Shown here: positions 10,951 through 21,531 of the stretch, one piece after another
Numbering within the stretch: position 1 is the first letter of the stretch
Layout of the letters: each line of letters starts with the position of its first letter
DNA from: Chara braunii
Lineage: Eukaryota > Streptophyta > Charophyceae > Charales > Characeae
DNA: 25,592 nucleotides
Direction: 5' to 3'
Assembly: GCA_003427395.1 (NCBI GenBank)
Contig: BFEA01000020.1
Span: 4,365,036-4,390,627 of the forward strand
Notes under the pieces: generated by a model
What the model was told of the DNA's origin: nothing
Seen by the model: only the letters and a program-made list of their open reading frames with translations
Database searches by the model: none
Program-made: the position numbers and the translations under genes

Positions 10951-11600
10951 TTTCTAACTTAGTTCTAACTTAGTTTTCTTAGAACTGACTAACGCTAGTC
11001 TCGCATTTGTCCCATGCGTCCTTTCGTTGGCGGCTGTCGCTCTCTTCCTCTTGAGTGCTTGTGCTCGCCGTTGTCCTTGTGTTGTCTCTTCTTTGTCTCC
11101 TTCGCGCGTTAGGATCCGGGTGAAGGTCTTTTGGATCTTACCTTTGGGATCCCCTGGGGCCTCTCTAACCTCGTTATGATAACGCTGAAGCTGGTGCTCC
11201 TCTCCTTCCTTAACGTATGCTGCTCCCGTGTTTGTCTCAATCTTGCGTGCACTTTTCCTTTGCCCAAAAGTTGATCCGTCGCCCTTCTTTTCTTTCTCTC
11301 TTTTTGGCTTCCTTGTCTTTTCCTTATTCCTGGATCGTCGGTTCTCTTTGTCTTACGCTGGTGTTCTCCTCCCTTCTCCCACAATTCTTTACAGCGTATC
11401 TTACTATCTTTTTGATGAAGGCAAATTTTTAAGTTTCATTCAAGTGCACTTTTGCCTTACAGTTTCATTGGTCGAAATTTTTTTTTTTTTTCCCTTTTTT
11501 TTTTGACTGTTTATTAATACTGAAAAGAACCTTGCAATTCCAATCCAACTCACGACGTGTACGCGGAAAACACTCGGATGAAAGTTCACACCACACCAAG
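10951..11600. other. No recognisable gene
   Basis: The stretch begins with two copies of TTCTAACTTAG (10952-10973) and a nearby TTAGAAC. The rest is pyrimidine-rich on plus (11030-11500), which makes the long lysine/arginine-rich minus frame at 11109-11384. No domain or RNA was recognised. Confidence 0.4.
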
Positions 11601-11602
11601 AG

Positions 11603-11717
11603 ATGACACAAGAATCAGCGCCTGAAGAATTCCACCCGGAAATAGTATATAATACAATTGGAGATTCCGGACGTTCAGCGGCAGTGGCCGCAATCCAACA
11701 CAACAACCCGACTGCAG
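11603..11717 (+). other. Exon-like open segment, unassigned
   Basis: An ATG at 11603 opens a 38-codon segment of balanced, non-repetitive composition (starts MTQESAPEEFHPEIVYNTIG). It ends at a good donor, CTGCAG|GTATGT, at 11718, just before a CT microsatellite. It could be a first exon or chance. No family was recognised and no partner exon was found. Confidence 0.15.
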
Positions 11718-11753
11718 GTATGTACCCAACTCCCCTTATCTCGGTGTCCGACT

Positions 11754-11765
11754 TCTCTCTCTCTC

Positions 11766-11842
<77 letters not shown>
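11754..11842. repeat. CT/AG dinucleotide microsatellite
   Basis: About 44 CT units with one CA interruption near 11768. The Ser/Leu and Arg/Glu repeat proteins in overlapping frames are artefacts of this repeat. Confidence 0.95.
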
Positions 11843-11843
<1 letters not shown>

Positions 11844-12837
11844 TGCATCGCTCAACCTCCCTGCTGCGCTCAACTCTCCTCCCTCGCCTAGATCTCCCCT
11901 GAATGCAACTGTAGTGTGTCACCCTACTCTTGCGGCTATGACCACCTTGTTCATCAACCTTCTAACACAAGCGATGGTAACCAGACGTCTTCTTGGCCGC
12001 CGGGCACTTGCTCCTTCTCCGTCCACGTCGCGCTATTGCACAAGCAACCTGCAGCACTTCCGCAACTTGCACATGATTCTGCTGGGCTTTTAGACTTGCT
12101 GATCCGCCTTCCCGACATCTTTTGTCGGTTATGGGTTGCTCCCCTTTGCCTTTGTTCCGTGCTTTTCTGGAAGCATAAGGACTCTCTTGGCTTTGGCTGC
12201 TCGCATGGATCGACTGACACCTGGCCTCACGACTCTGGTGATCCTGGCTAAAGTTTGTGGCGCCTTCTAAAGACAGCCTCTTCAACCCATAACTATCTAC
12301 CAGGGACTTCCTACCATGATCAACTTAACTAGCCTGCCTAGGCCTCTGCAATCATGGTACAAATGGAAGTTCTCTTCTAGAGTGTTCGTGAACATTGTAC
12401 AAGTGGCTGGAACCACTATTGGAACACGGAATGGGACTTGGGATTCTGGTCCTGGGACTCAGGACTGGGCCCTGGGCCTCTGGTGCAGCGTGAAATCCTT
12501 TCAATATGGTATAAGCTCTATGAATTGGTGGCAAGTTTGGTTGAAAAAGGCCTTCGGGTTTTCTTATAAATAGCATTCAGAAAAAAAACGTTTAAAGAGT
12601 TTGGGCCTCCGTTAACTGACTCTCGGCATTAGGGGAAGCACTGGGATAGCACATAACTAAGAATGTCCAGGCCTCAGCCTTATCAAATACGCCGACGTGA
12701 TGCTAGCCGTCCAGCCAAACCGAGGTTTTCGCCTCCATGATGAGACAGGCTTTGCAAGAGCGCCTATACAGATGTGCAAAATATAAATATAATATCGAGG
12801 CCACTTCGTGCTGACACCGCCCACCAGGTTGCGGAAG
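11843..12837. other. No recognisable gene
   Basis: Several open frames of about 60-110 codons exist on both strands but none shows a domain. There is a TATAAATA box-like word near 12565 and a CTGGGACTC/CTGGGCC-type local repeat at 12440-12480. The part from about 12650 may belong with the maturase remnant that follows, but I could not align it. Confidence 0.35.
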
Positions 12838-13140
12838 AAAAGGCGAAGATCCCATCTTAGCTATGTGCGATGTCCAGATGACATTACTGAGCCTAAGGCT
12901 GATGCAAATGAGGTAGGTGATTTTATATCGATCCTTTCAAGTAAGCTCGGACTAAAGCTAAACAAAGAAAAGACAGAGTTGTCGATTCTTCTTCCCTAGG
13001 AACCCAAATATCGCATGGATGGAGAAGGTACAAAGTACGAAGTCCTCTTTCATCAGACTTTCATCAATTTGTCAGGAAGTTGAACCCCAACAGTGCGCGC
13101 AGGGTACATTTCAGGGTCCTCTTTCATCAGACTCGTGGGG
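12838..13140 (+). pseudogene. Reverse-transcriptase remnant of group II intron maturase type
   Basis: The frame at 12808-12999 contains LSYVRCPDDITEPKADANEV, then DFISILSSKLGLKLNKEKTE. This fits the RT motif 5-6 region of group II intron-encoded proteins: YVRYADD, a spacer, an LKLELN-EKT pattern, and then an LGT-IS block. The next block (SLGTQISHGWRRY, followed by a basic tail with SARRVHFR) continues in another frame from about 12984, so a frameshift lies near 12980-12990. The catalytic YADD is CPDD here. This is not part of the LINE family next door, whose motif C is FVDD or IADD. It may be an old nuclear insertion of mitochondrial DNA. Only this fragment of the domain is seen. Confidence 0.5.
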
Positions 13141-13314
13141 GCATACAGCCTGAGCTCCATGCCGGGGAAAGAGATCAGCGAGGGCAGCGAGAACAGCGAG
13201 GACTCTGAGCGGGGCAGCCCCAAAACCTCTGCCGCTGTGGACTAAATATATCAAACCTCCAATTATCAACCCTGCCCAACAAACGCCCATCCCATCCGAG
13301 CAAAAAAAAAAAAA

Positions 13315-13354
13315 NNNNNNNNNNNNNNNNNNNNNNNNNNNNNNNNNNNNNNNN
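13315..13354. other. Assembly gap (40 N) inside poly-A
   Basis: Forty N are flanked by A13 on the left and A29 on the right. The true length and content of the interval are unknown. Sequence continuity between the maturase remnant and the LINE downstream is therefore not guaranteed. Confidence 0.99.
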
Positions 13355-13383
<29 letters not shown>

Positions 13384-13386
<3 letters not shown>

Positions 13387-16300
13387 AATCTGAACACAGC
13401 ACCCCGCCAGACGAAATCAAATGGACTGCAACGAAGATCAGTCTGGGACAGTGAGGGTAGATTGGCAAGCCAAAGGACTGACGATCCACAGCTGGAATGT
13501 CCACGGCTTGGGTAGCATCCTCGATGAAGACAACAAACTACGAGACATCAAACTCGGCTTCACAGACAAAAGAAAGCCCAAACCCGATGTCATCCTTGTA
13601 CAAGAGACCCATCTATCAAACCTCACCAACCACACCAGAATCAAGAAGACTGTGGAAAAAAGCCTAGGTGGACACCCTTTCACATTGTGATCTAACAAAG
13701 CGGACCAAAGCAACCACGGCACAACGATCCTTATACCAACTACTTCCAAAATCTTGTTAGAAGGACAGGTAAGAAACGGCGAAGGCGACACAGCGGAAGG
13801 AAGATGGTCATGGATCCAAATCACATGGCAAGGGGAAGAGATCAGGATCCTGAACATATACGCCCCCAACACGGAAACCGAACGCCTAGCGTTCTTTGAC
13901 CACATCAAATCACTCTTCCCGAACCCCCGACCGATAATCATTGCAGGCAACTGGAACACCACGATGGATCCCAACCTGGACCGCATCTCCCGGGCAATGC
14001 TTCTGGGACCCACACGAGCGAGCACACACCTGAGAAACATCATGACGGAGTTCGATCTGATAGACCCTTTTCGAATCCTCCACCCACACAAGAAAGCTTT
14101 CTCCCTAGTCAAAAGAAACCGACCTACCCACTCATCACTAGCACGGATCGACTTCTTCCTAATCTCCGACATGTTGCAGGGAGCAATCAAGGAGTCCGAT
14201 ATCCTACCAGCAGTTGCCTTCAAGGGGCTCGATCACAAACCGACCTACCTGCTCCTCAACTTCAACTCTCCGGTAGAAAAAGGGCGAGTTTTTTTCAGAC
14301 TCAACAACTCACTTCTCTCCACAAATCACATGACAGAGGCAGTCAGATGGAACTGGGCTTTCTTACAACAAGACGAGATGAAACACCAGAAAAGGCACAA
14401 GTGGTTCATAGACAGCTATACGAACCTATCTCAAACGGTCTCAACAGAGTCTAGAAGCATAGCAGCAGAACACAAAATCAGGAAGGAAGAATTGCAAATT
14501 GCTCTTGACATCGCTGAGACCAACCTCGCATCAGATCCTGCCAACTCCTTCTATCACGACCTACTACAATCTACCAAGGATGAATTAAATGAACGGAGAA
14601 GATGGGAACTCAGGGGCCTACAAATATGCGCCCGAATGAACGACTACGCCCTGAACGAATCCATGTCCAAATTCTTCTGCGCCAAAATTAAGGCCAATGC
14701 AAGGAACAACATGATCGAGGGATTGAAGGACGCAGCAGACCAGGGGAAGACAAAGTCAGCCAGCACAAACATGGTAAGAATAACCAGATATTTCTACGCC
14801 GACCTCTACGAGTCCAAAACTACCTCCCCCCCCAGGCAACGAACATCAACGCCCGTCAGCGCATGATGACCTACCTCGAGAGAACAATCAACCAGCAACA
14901 AACGGAGGACCTGGACAAACTAATCACCCTAGGGGAACTGCACGCTGCCTTGTCCCAAATGGGAAATGGCAAAGCACCAGGAATCGATGGCCTGTCCAAA
15001 GAATTATGGATCCAGTTCTGGCCCACACTGGGAAACGACCTCCTGACCTTTATTAATGACAACAGGGAAAAAACAGGCCTGGGTCAATATCTAAGCACCA
15101 GCGTAGTCTCACTAATATACAAGAAGGGCGACAAGGAGGAACTTAAGAACTACAGGCCAATCTCACTTCTCACAACACCCTGCAACATCCTAGCAAAGGC
15201 ACTAGCAAACAGAATCATAAAACTAACAGACAAATGCTTTCACATCGACCAAGCAGGATTCATTTCGGGTCGATATATTTTCAATAATATGATGGCTCCA
15301 AACAAAGTTGCAAAGAAGATCACAAAAAGACGGATGCATGCGGCGATCCTATTCTTCAACATCGAAAAGGCCTACGATCAATTCAATTGGGATTTCCTAC
15401 ACAGTTGTATGGAGAAGATGGAGTCGGCCCAAACTTCATAGAGTGGGTAAAAGTACTCTATGGGGATGCCACGGGCAGGGTGCAGATAAACAAAATACTG
15501 TTAGAAACCTATCCGATATCGAGATCGGTCCGTCAAGGTGACCCCCTCACACCCTCTATATTCATGTTAATAATGGAAGCCATCGCATCTTTCCTCCGCA
15601 AAGGACCCATCCATAGACCGCCTCGCTGAACAAAACCACAACCCCCTCCACGACTTCGTTCTCCCCACCGCACAGATGATCGCAGATGATCTCACGGTCC
15701 TTATTCCCGCCAGTAACTCCTCCTTCCAGGCCCTGGCCCGCGCTATGGAAACCTTCAGACTCGCCTCAGAAATGAAGGTAAACTGGTCGAAAATGGAAGG
15801 GTGGTGGCTTGCATAAGGCATCCCCCCCAACCTCCAGACCCATCCACCCCAATGTCATGGACCACAGGCGACCAAACACTCGGATACCTGGGAATTATGG
15901 TAAACAGAAACGGCATCTGGCAAGGCATGGGAGAGACTTTAATTGCCAGAACAATAACCCGTCTAGCCACCTGCAACAAAGCCCAGGCCTCCCTGCTAGG
16001 GAGAGCCCTGATTATCAACACATCAGTTTTTTCCACTCTATGGTACATGGCCTCCATATGGTCCCCTCCCGGCGACGACATAAAGAAGTTGAAGGCTAGA
16101 GCGAGGTGCTACATGTGGACTAGCGACCGCAGCAGAACCACCTGCATAAACAAGGTGGCATGGCAAACCGTCATCAGGAAACCACACGAAGGCAGGCTAG
16201 GTATAATCGACCCTAAACAGGAAGCGATCGCCCTCCAAATGAAATGGATGGTCAAAATCCTAACCAAAGAAGCCCTCCCGTGGACTAAGATGGCGGTAAA

Positions 16301-18254
16301 CAGCATAAGAAATTTGGTACCAGTAGCATCCCCTCCAAACATGAGTGGACTGTTCTGGATCATGGCAAAGGAATGGACAATCAAATTCGGAAGGCCTGCT
16401 AGGAGTACCAACCTCGGGACCCCCAATCAGCCCCTCACTACGTCCATCCCCTACTGGTCACCGATCCTGAAGACCTGGCGCCGACTGATGCCAGAAAAGA
16501 AAGGGGCCCCGAGCAACAAAGAGGAAGTCCTAAGACAGCCCCTGTTCTGGAATCCCTTGATTAAAGACACAGAGGGAAGACAATGGACTCTCCGGGCCAA
16601 AGACCGCAGATGGTTGTCTTGGGTGGAGAGAGGAGTATGGCAGGTCAAACATCTATGGTATGAGGACCGACAAGAATGGTTAACCGTACAGGACCTCCGC
16701 ACATCCTTAAACGATGCCACCTACTGACCACCAACCTGTCATAAATCCTCCAAAGCATTCCCCCCCCGTGGACGACCCTCCTTAAAGAATCACACACGTG
16801 GAAATCAGGAGACTGGGGAGTGCTCACCACACAGACCCCACCAACAAGAGCCTACCGCTTCGTGTCCAAACCGGACCCGACCAACTACCAGGCCAAGTTC
16901 ATATCCTACCCTGTCATCAAACACAGCATTTACGAACTAGAGGTCCTGAAAAGAACACCACAGAACGAACAAATAGAAGCCTACCTTCTTAGGAAGGTTA
17001 GAGTCTCTCACAGGAAACCCTGGATCATCTATCAGCCGGAACTCAGCATTAAGGAGCTGGAATTCGACCCAAAGGAATGGATATGGGATCTGGGCGCCAC
17101 CGGAAAATCGAGGACGATAACAGAATATGACATAAAGTTCGGATATAACCTCAGACTACAAACCAGGGACCTAAATCCGAGGCTGACAGAGAAATGGAGA
17201 AGCATACTGAACCTAGGTGACATGATCCCCTTCACCATCCCCTGGACCAAATACCTTCTCATCGGACCTATCAGAATTCGCAGCTTGCAATGGCTAATAG
17301 CACATGCAGCCCTTCCCGTCAACCCGTGGCTACATACTAGGAGGAAACACTCCGACCGTGATAGTTCGGAATGCTGCTCAATGTGCAGCAACAACTCTCC
17401 CGAAGACATCCCACCCTGCCTCCTGTTCTGCCCAGAAGCGACATGGGTATGGAAGAAGGTCCGCGAGCTATGGTCGATCATGTTCGCTTCGCCGCCCCCT
17501 GACATTCCCCCTCTCTCTATCCTAATCCTAACTAACATCCCCAGCAACATCACAGGCAGCAGGGAAGTATGGTTTACCTTGCTCAGGAAGCTGGCACTGT
17601 GGGTAATATGGAAACACAGATGCACTCAGACAATCGAGGGTGCAGAGGTGGCTAGGGAAGAAATGTGGTCACTACTGCTGAGCATGGCAGAGACGGAAAT
17701 CAGAAGCAGATGGCGGAGAATAGTCAACTCTATAAGACACAGACCAGAAGGACAAGCAACCAAGAAACAGACCTTCATGAGGAACTGGCTGCTAAGGGGC
17801 AAGGTGGCGACGATAGTGGACAACAGGTTGAGGTGGAAGAAATGGCACCAGGCACAATCATGAAGTCTATAAGGTCTCCCGCAGGGCGCCCTGGCAGAAG
17901 GTCAAGAAGGCATCAACAACAAGGCTAACCGGACACACAACGAAGGACAAGGACAAGCAACAGAACACTGAGTGGGCCCCCCCACTTTTCTCACATTGCA
18001 GGGATTCATTCGACAGGCTCTGAATAGAAGCCTGAGAGGAACAAGTGGTCAGGGCAAGCTGACAGTCAATCCTCCTTAGGAGTAATCAATGCTGGTCAGG
18101 GTTCCTTCGGGCAGACAGAAGGAAGCGTTGTGTGGGTAAAACGTTGTAATCCTTTGACTTGCCGGGGTAATAGGAACCGGACTGATGCTCCCCAGAATGG
18201 ATACGGAGCCAGGACCACAAGGACCTGTTAAAAAAAAAAAAAAAAAAAAAAAAA
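13384..18254 (+). mobile_element. 5'-truncated LINE, plus strand
   Basis: The element begins within a few dozen bases of the ORF2 start and ends with a 25-nt poly-A at 18230-18254. No ORF1 is visible upstream; either it was lost by the 5' truncation common in LINEs or it is missing at the N gap. The 3' UTR (17864-18229) shares its last 180 or so bases with the minus-strand LINE (1356-1586), so both belong to one family or two close ones. A target-site duplication could not be assigned because the left flank is poly-A and a gap. Confidence 0.85.
13421..17863 (+). pseudogene. LINE ORF2 (endonuclease + RT + zf-RVT), heavily mutated
   Basis: The order is AP-endonuclease (SWNVHGLG, QETHL, LARIDFFL, GLDHKP), RT (GIDGLSKELW, FFNIEKAYDQ, SVRQGDPLTP, IADDL) and a zinc-binding tail with CCSMC followed by CLLFC. 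The start is ATG at 13421. Breaks are an in-frame TGA at 13688-13690; a frameshift at the C8 run 14826-14833; frameshifts near 15410-15425 and 15596-15610; one near 15790-15830 close to a C7 run; and one between 16727 and 16820 that includes the C8 run 16760-16767. Two catalytic Asp residues are Asn: GNWN instead of GDWN (codon 13949-13951), and FNIEKAYD instead of FD-EKAYD (15358-15360). It is dead by several criteria. Confidence 0.93.
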
Positions 18255-18297
18255 GGAGACGAAGAAGAAGAAGAAGAAGAAGAAAAAAGAAAAGTGG
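18255..18297 (+). repeat. GAA/AAG trinucleotide tract
   Basis: Directly after the LINE poly-A tail, GAGACGAAG is followed by about seven GAA/AAG units and then a mixed A/G run. It may have grown from the end of the poly-A tail. Confidence 0.8.
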
Positions 18298-18815
18298 TTA
18301 CCTTTGCTCACACCAACCATATGTTTGTGTGTGATGATGAGTTTGAACTTTGAAACACATAAATCGACCTCAGCAGACTGAGCAGAGTCAGCATGGTAAA
18401 AGACCATGCACTGCACCACCACACCACTCTAGGAGGAAAGCATGCATCTGAGTGCAGCATGTCAACAGACAATCTTTGAAGTAGCATTGCAGTACAAAAG
18501 ACAGAAAAAGAAGTACAAGACTCAAAGGCAGACAAACGACATAATGCAGCAAGGCACGAAAGACAGTGAAGCAAGGGACATAGGTTGGAGGGCACAGGGG
18601 AGGCAGGTGGGCAGACACACAGTGCAAGGCAGCGAATGAAAAAGGCAGCAAGCCCTAAAGCAGGTAAGCAAAAGAACAACAGGCAAGAAATTACAAGTCC
18701 GCAAAGAAAAAGAAAGAGTGAAAAGATTCAAAAGAATGAAAACTGATGATGAAAGATTGTTCCACCGGAGTTGCACCAACTCATCAGGAGGCTGAACCCT
18801 CTACAATCTCCCCAT

Positions 18816-19231
18816 AATACTGTTACGGACTCCGCCAGGGCTCGATCCCTGGTCTATCTTTTTGCTGTTTCTGCTGCATCCCGTTTTCAGCCTGGCACCC
18901 TTTTTTTCCAAACCCCTCCTTTGGTACCGTCGGATTTTGGACAACTGGCGCCATGCGGCAATTCAAGCGCCACTTTCAAATACTACATTTTTCAGTTCTG
19001 CCCTCGGGGCTTTTGCGGAAATGCCCCTGGTACTGTATGTGTCACCGGTACTTATACCGGCTCCCCGTACAGTACGGGGACCAGTCTTGGACCAGTTTTC
19101 AGCTGCTGTACTCGTACTCAGTGTGACTTGCCCCTGTTTCGGCATTCGGAATCCAAGACTTCGACTTTGTGTCTTTGCCACTGTGTCTGCGTCCGTCGAG
19201 TCCCTCAGTCGTGTCGAGTGAGTGAGTGTGT

Positions 19232-19313
<82 letters not shown>

Positions 19314-19353
19314 CTCTCCCTGTCTCCTTCAGCCTCGCACTTGTTACAAATAC
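18816..19353. mobile_element. Solo LTR (18821-19348) with 5-bp target duplication AATAC
   Basis: The insert begins TGTTACGGAC and ends CTTGTTACA, the TG...CA form of LTRs. It is flanked by AATAC at 18816-18820 and AATAC at 19349-19353. Removing it restores the surrounding repeat: the same unit without the insert is at 19601-19640 and 20725-20765. No second LTR or internal domain was found nearby, so it is a solo LTR left by recombination, or a short non-autonomous element. It carries a CT microsatellite at 19233-19311. Strand is not assigned. Confidence 0.75.
19233..19311. repeat. CT/AG microsatellite inside the solo LTR
   Basis: About 39 uninterrupted CT units near the 3' end of the LTR. 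Confidence 0.95.
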
Positions 19354-19800
19354 CCCATATTGATGCTTTGGGTCATGTCATGAACCCTTTTCAGCCTTGT
19401 TGAAAGCAGGCTGCCATCGGGCAACATGGCAAGTGGAACATAGCAGCAGGCAATGACACAGCGAAGCACCGGGCAACACTGCCAGGCAACCCAACTGCAA
19501 AGCGTCAAAGCTAGCTACATGGAACAGTAGCACAAGCGCACGGGCACTGATGATGAAAGATTGTTTCACTGGAGTTGCACCAACTCATAAGGAGGCTGAA
19601 CCCGCGACAATCCCCACATATTGGTGCTTTGGGTCATGAACCCTTTTCAGCCCTGCTGAACACAGGCTGCCATCGGGCAACATGGCAAGTGGAACATAGC
19701 AGCAGGCAATGACTCAGCGAAGCACCGGGCAACACTGCTGGGCAACCCAACTGCAAAGCGTCAAAGCTAGCTACATGGAACAACAGGACAAGTGCACAGG
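19354..19800. repeat. Internal 261-bp duplication in unit 1
   Basis: The block from TGCTTTGGGTCATG at 19364 through CAAAGCTAGCTACATGGAACA recurs from 19625, offset 261 bp. The join is at about 19545, where GATGATGAAAGATTGTT restarts. The same start sequence lies at 18743, before the LTR. The two copies are more alike than either is to unit 2 (20750-20900), so this duplication is later. Confidence 0.8.
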
Positions 19801-20283
19801 CAGCAAAGCAACAGCACAGCGAGGCACAAAGCAGCACTGTAGCAGAGGCAAAACTGCACATCACACAAGCAAAATGCACGGGAAGACGAGGCACGCGGAT
19901 GGACAGCAAGGCAACACCGCGTGAAACACACATGAGTAGCAAGCGGGATGGGCAGGAAGGCAGCCATGGAGCATAGACAAGACAGTCTATGCATCCAACA
20001 CAGAGCAAAGTCATCCAAGGCCTACATACACCACAGGAAGAACCCTGCAGATTGTTGGTTCCCACCACCTGCTGAGCCAGGAAGCTACTCCGACGGACAT
20101 ACCATCACCCATAGACCGTATGCACCACAGACATCACAGACAGAGTGCCCCCCCCAAGAGTCCTGCAGGCACTCCAAAACACCGACCACCGACTGTTTAG
20201 CACTACTAAAAGGTGTTCACTCAGACACACAGAAAGTACTTAGAAAAAATCCAGAAAGAGGAAATACATGCATAAAGCTGATT

Positions 20284-20306
20284 GTGTGTGTGTGTGTGTG
20301 TGTGTG
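20284..20306. repeat. GT microsatellite
   Basis: About twelve GT units at the end of tandem unit 1, in the same relative place as the longer GT tract that ends unit 2. Confidence 0.95.
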
Positions 20307-21471
20307 AAAAAACACGTAGTACATACTCAGCACAGAGACTGTGCACCGTACCAACACAATACTCCAGGAGGAAACACGTATTTGAGTGTGTCAAGTCAAT
20401 GGACAATCCTTTGAGTAGCATTGCAGGTCCACTTGATGTACAAAAGACAGAAGAAATATGCAAGCCCAAGACTGAAAGACAGACAAACGACACAGGGCAG
20501 CAAGGCACGAAAGACAGTGAAGCAAGGGACGTAGGCTGGAGGGTATGGAGGAGGCAGGTGGGCAGACAACGACACAATGCAGCAAATGGAAAGGAGTGGA
20601 AATGAACGATAGGCAAAAAGTGTACAAGTCCCCAAAAAAAGAAAGAGCGGAAAAAAAAAAAAAAAAAAAAACGTGGTGATGGATTGTTTTTTCAGAGTTG
20701 CACCGACTGATCAGGAGAATGAACCCTCGACAATCTGCGGAATCTCCGTATTGATGGTTTGGGCCATGAACCGTTCGACCCATGTTGAAGGCAGACTGTC
20801 CCCAAGCGGGACATAGCAACGGGCAGCAACTCAGTGAAGCACCAGGCAACACTGCCGCGGCAACACAACTGCATAACGCCAAAAACAACTGCAAGGAACG
20901 ACAGGGAAAGTGGACGAGTAGCACAGCAACCGTGCAGTGAAGCACAAAGCAACACCAACAAGGCAGCCAAGCTACAGGGCACACAAGCAAAGGACTCAGA
21001 AGGCACTGCATACGGATGGGAGCAAAGCAGCAGAGCAGTGAGGCACACGGCAACACCAACACCGCAGCCACACTACTCAGTGAACACGGCAGCTTGCAAA
21101 GAATGACATGCGAAGCAAGTGGGATGGCAGCAAGGCAGTGGCGGAGTGCAGATAAGGCAGTCTACGCATCCAACACGGAGCAAAGTGGCACATCACCTTC
21201 TCACATCATAAGTGAACCCCGCAGACTGCTGGTTCCCACCACCCGCTGAGCCAGGAAGGCACTCCGGACATCTATCATCACCCACTGGAAAGACAGACAT
21301 CCTGAACTGAGCAGCCCCCCTAAGAATGTTGCAGGCACTTCAAACACGGAATGACCGACTATTTGGCAATGCATAAAGTTGCTCAGCTGGACACACAAAA
21401 AGTACTTAGAAAAAATAGAAAGCAGACATACGAAAAAGAGAATGACAGACATACATAAAACTGATTTTTTT

Positions 21472-21515
<44 letters not shown>
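20307..21515. repeat. Kilobase tandem repeat, unit 2
   Basis: This is the second copy of the unit described at 18298-20306, without the LTR or the 261-bp internal duplication. It carries a 21-nt poly-A (20651-20671) at a place that is only A-rich in unit 1. It ends at the GT tract 21476-21515, just 16 bp before the WD40 exon. Confidence 0.75.
21476..21515. repeat. GT microsatellite next to a splice acceptor
   Basis: About twenty GT units lie 16 bp upstream of the exon at 21532. A TTTTTTTCTTTT run just before it could serve as part of the pyrimidine tract. Confidence 0.95.
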
Positions 21516-21517
<2 letters not shown>

Positions 21518-21531
21518 TTGCATTTGGATAG

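Larger units (their letters stand above)
18298..20306. repeat. Kilobase tandem repeat, unit 1 (enlarged by an LTR and an internal duplication)
   Basis: Landmarks recur in the same order in unit 2 (20307-21515). They are GACAATC-TTTGA-GTAGCATTGCAG, AGCAAGGCACGAAAGACAGT (18548 and 20499), GAGTTGCACC, a GAACCCT-GACAATC block, TTTGGG-CATGAACC, TGGTTCCCACCACC, and AAAGTACTTAGAAAAAAT before a GT microsatellite. Removing the solo LTR and the internal 261-bp duplication leaves a unit near 1.2 kb, like unit 2. Cys-rich or GCA-coded frames here are composition artefacts. I recognise no protein in either strand. Confidence 0.75.
514..21531 (+). other. Inferred giant intron of the WD40 gene
   Basis: The donor GTAGAG at 514 and the acceptor TTGGATAG at 21531 bound a span of 21,018 bp, and the flanking exons are in the same phase. 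The span contains two LINEs (one antisense, one sense), a solo LTR, a maturase-like remnant, a kilobase tandem repeat and several microsatellites. That the two exons are neighbours is an inference from phase, strand and blade continuity. An unnoticed small exon inside the span, or a misassembly at the N gap, would change the picture. Confidence 0.45.

Noticed and set aside
11440-11922. Arg-Glu repeat and Ser-Leu repeat proteins
   Set aside because: They are translations of the CT/AG microsatellite.
19634-21071. Long Cys-rich, apparently membrane-like minus-strand frames
   Set aside because: They arise from the GCA/CA-rich tandem repeat, recur in each unit with changed frames, and have no start or splice context.
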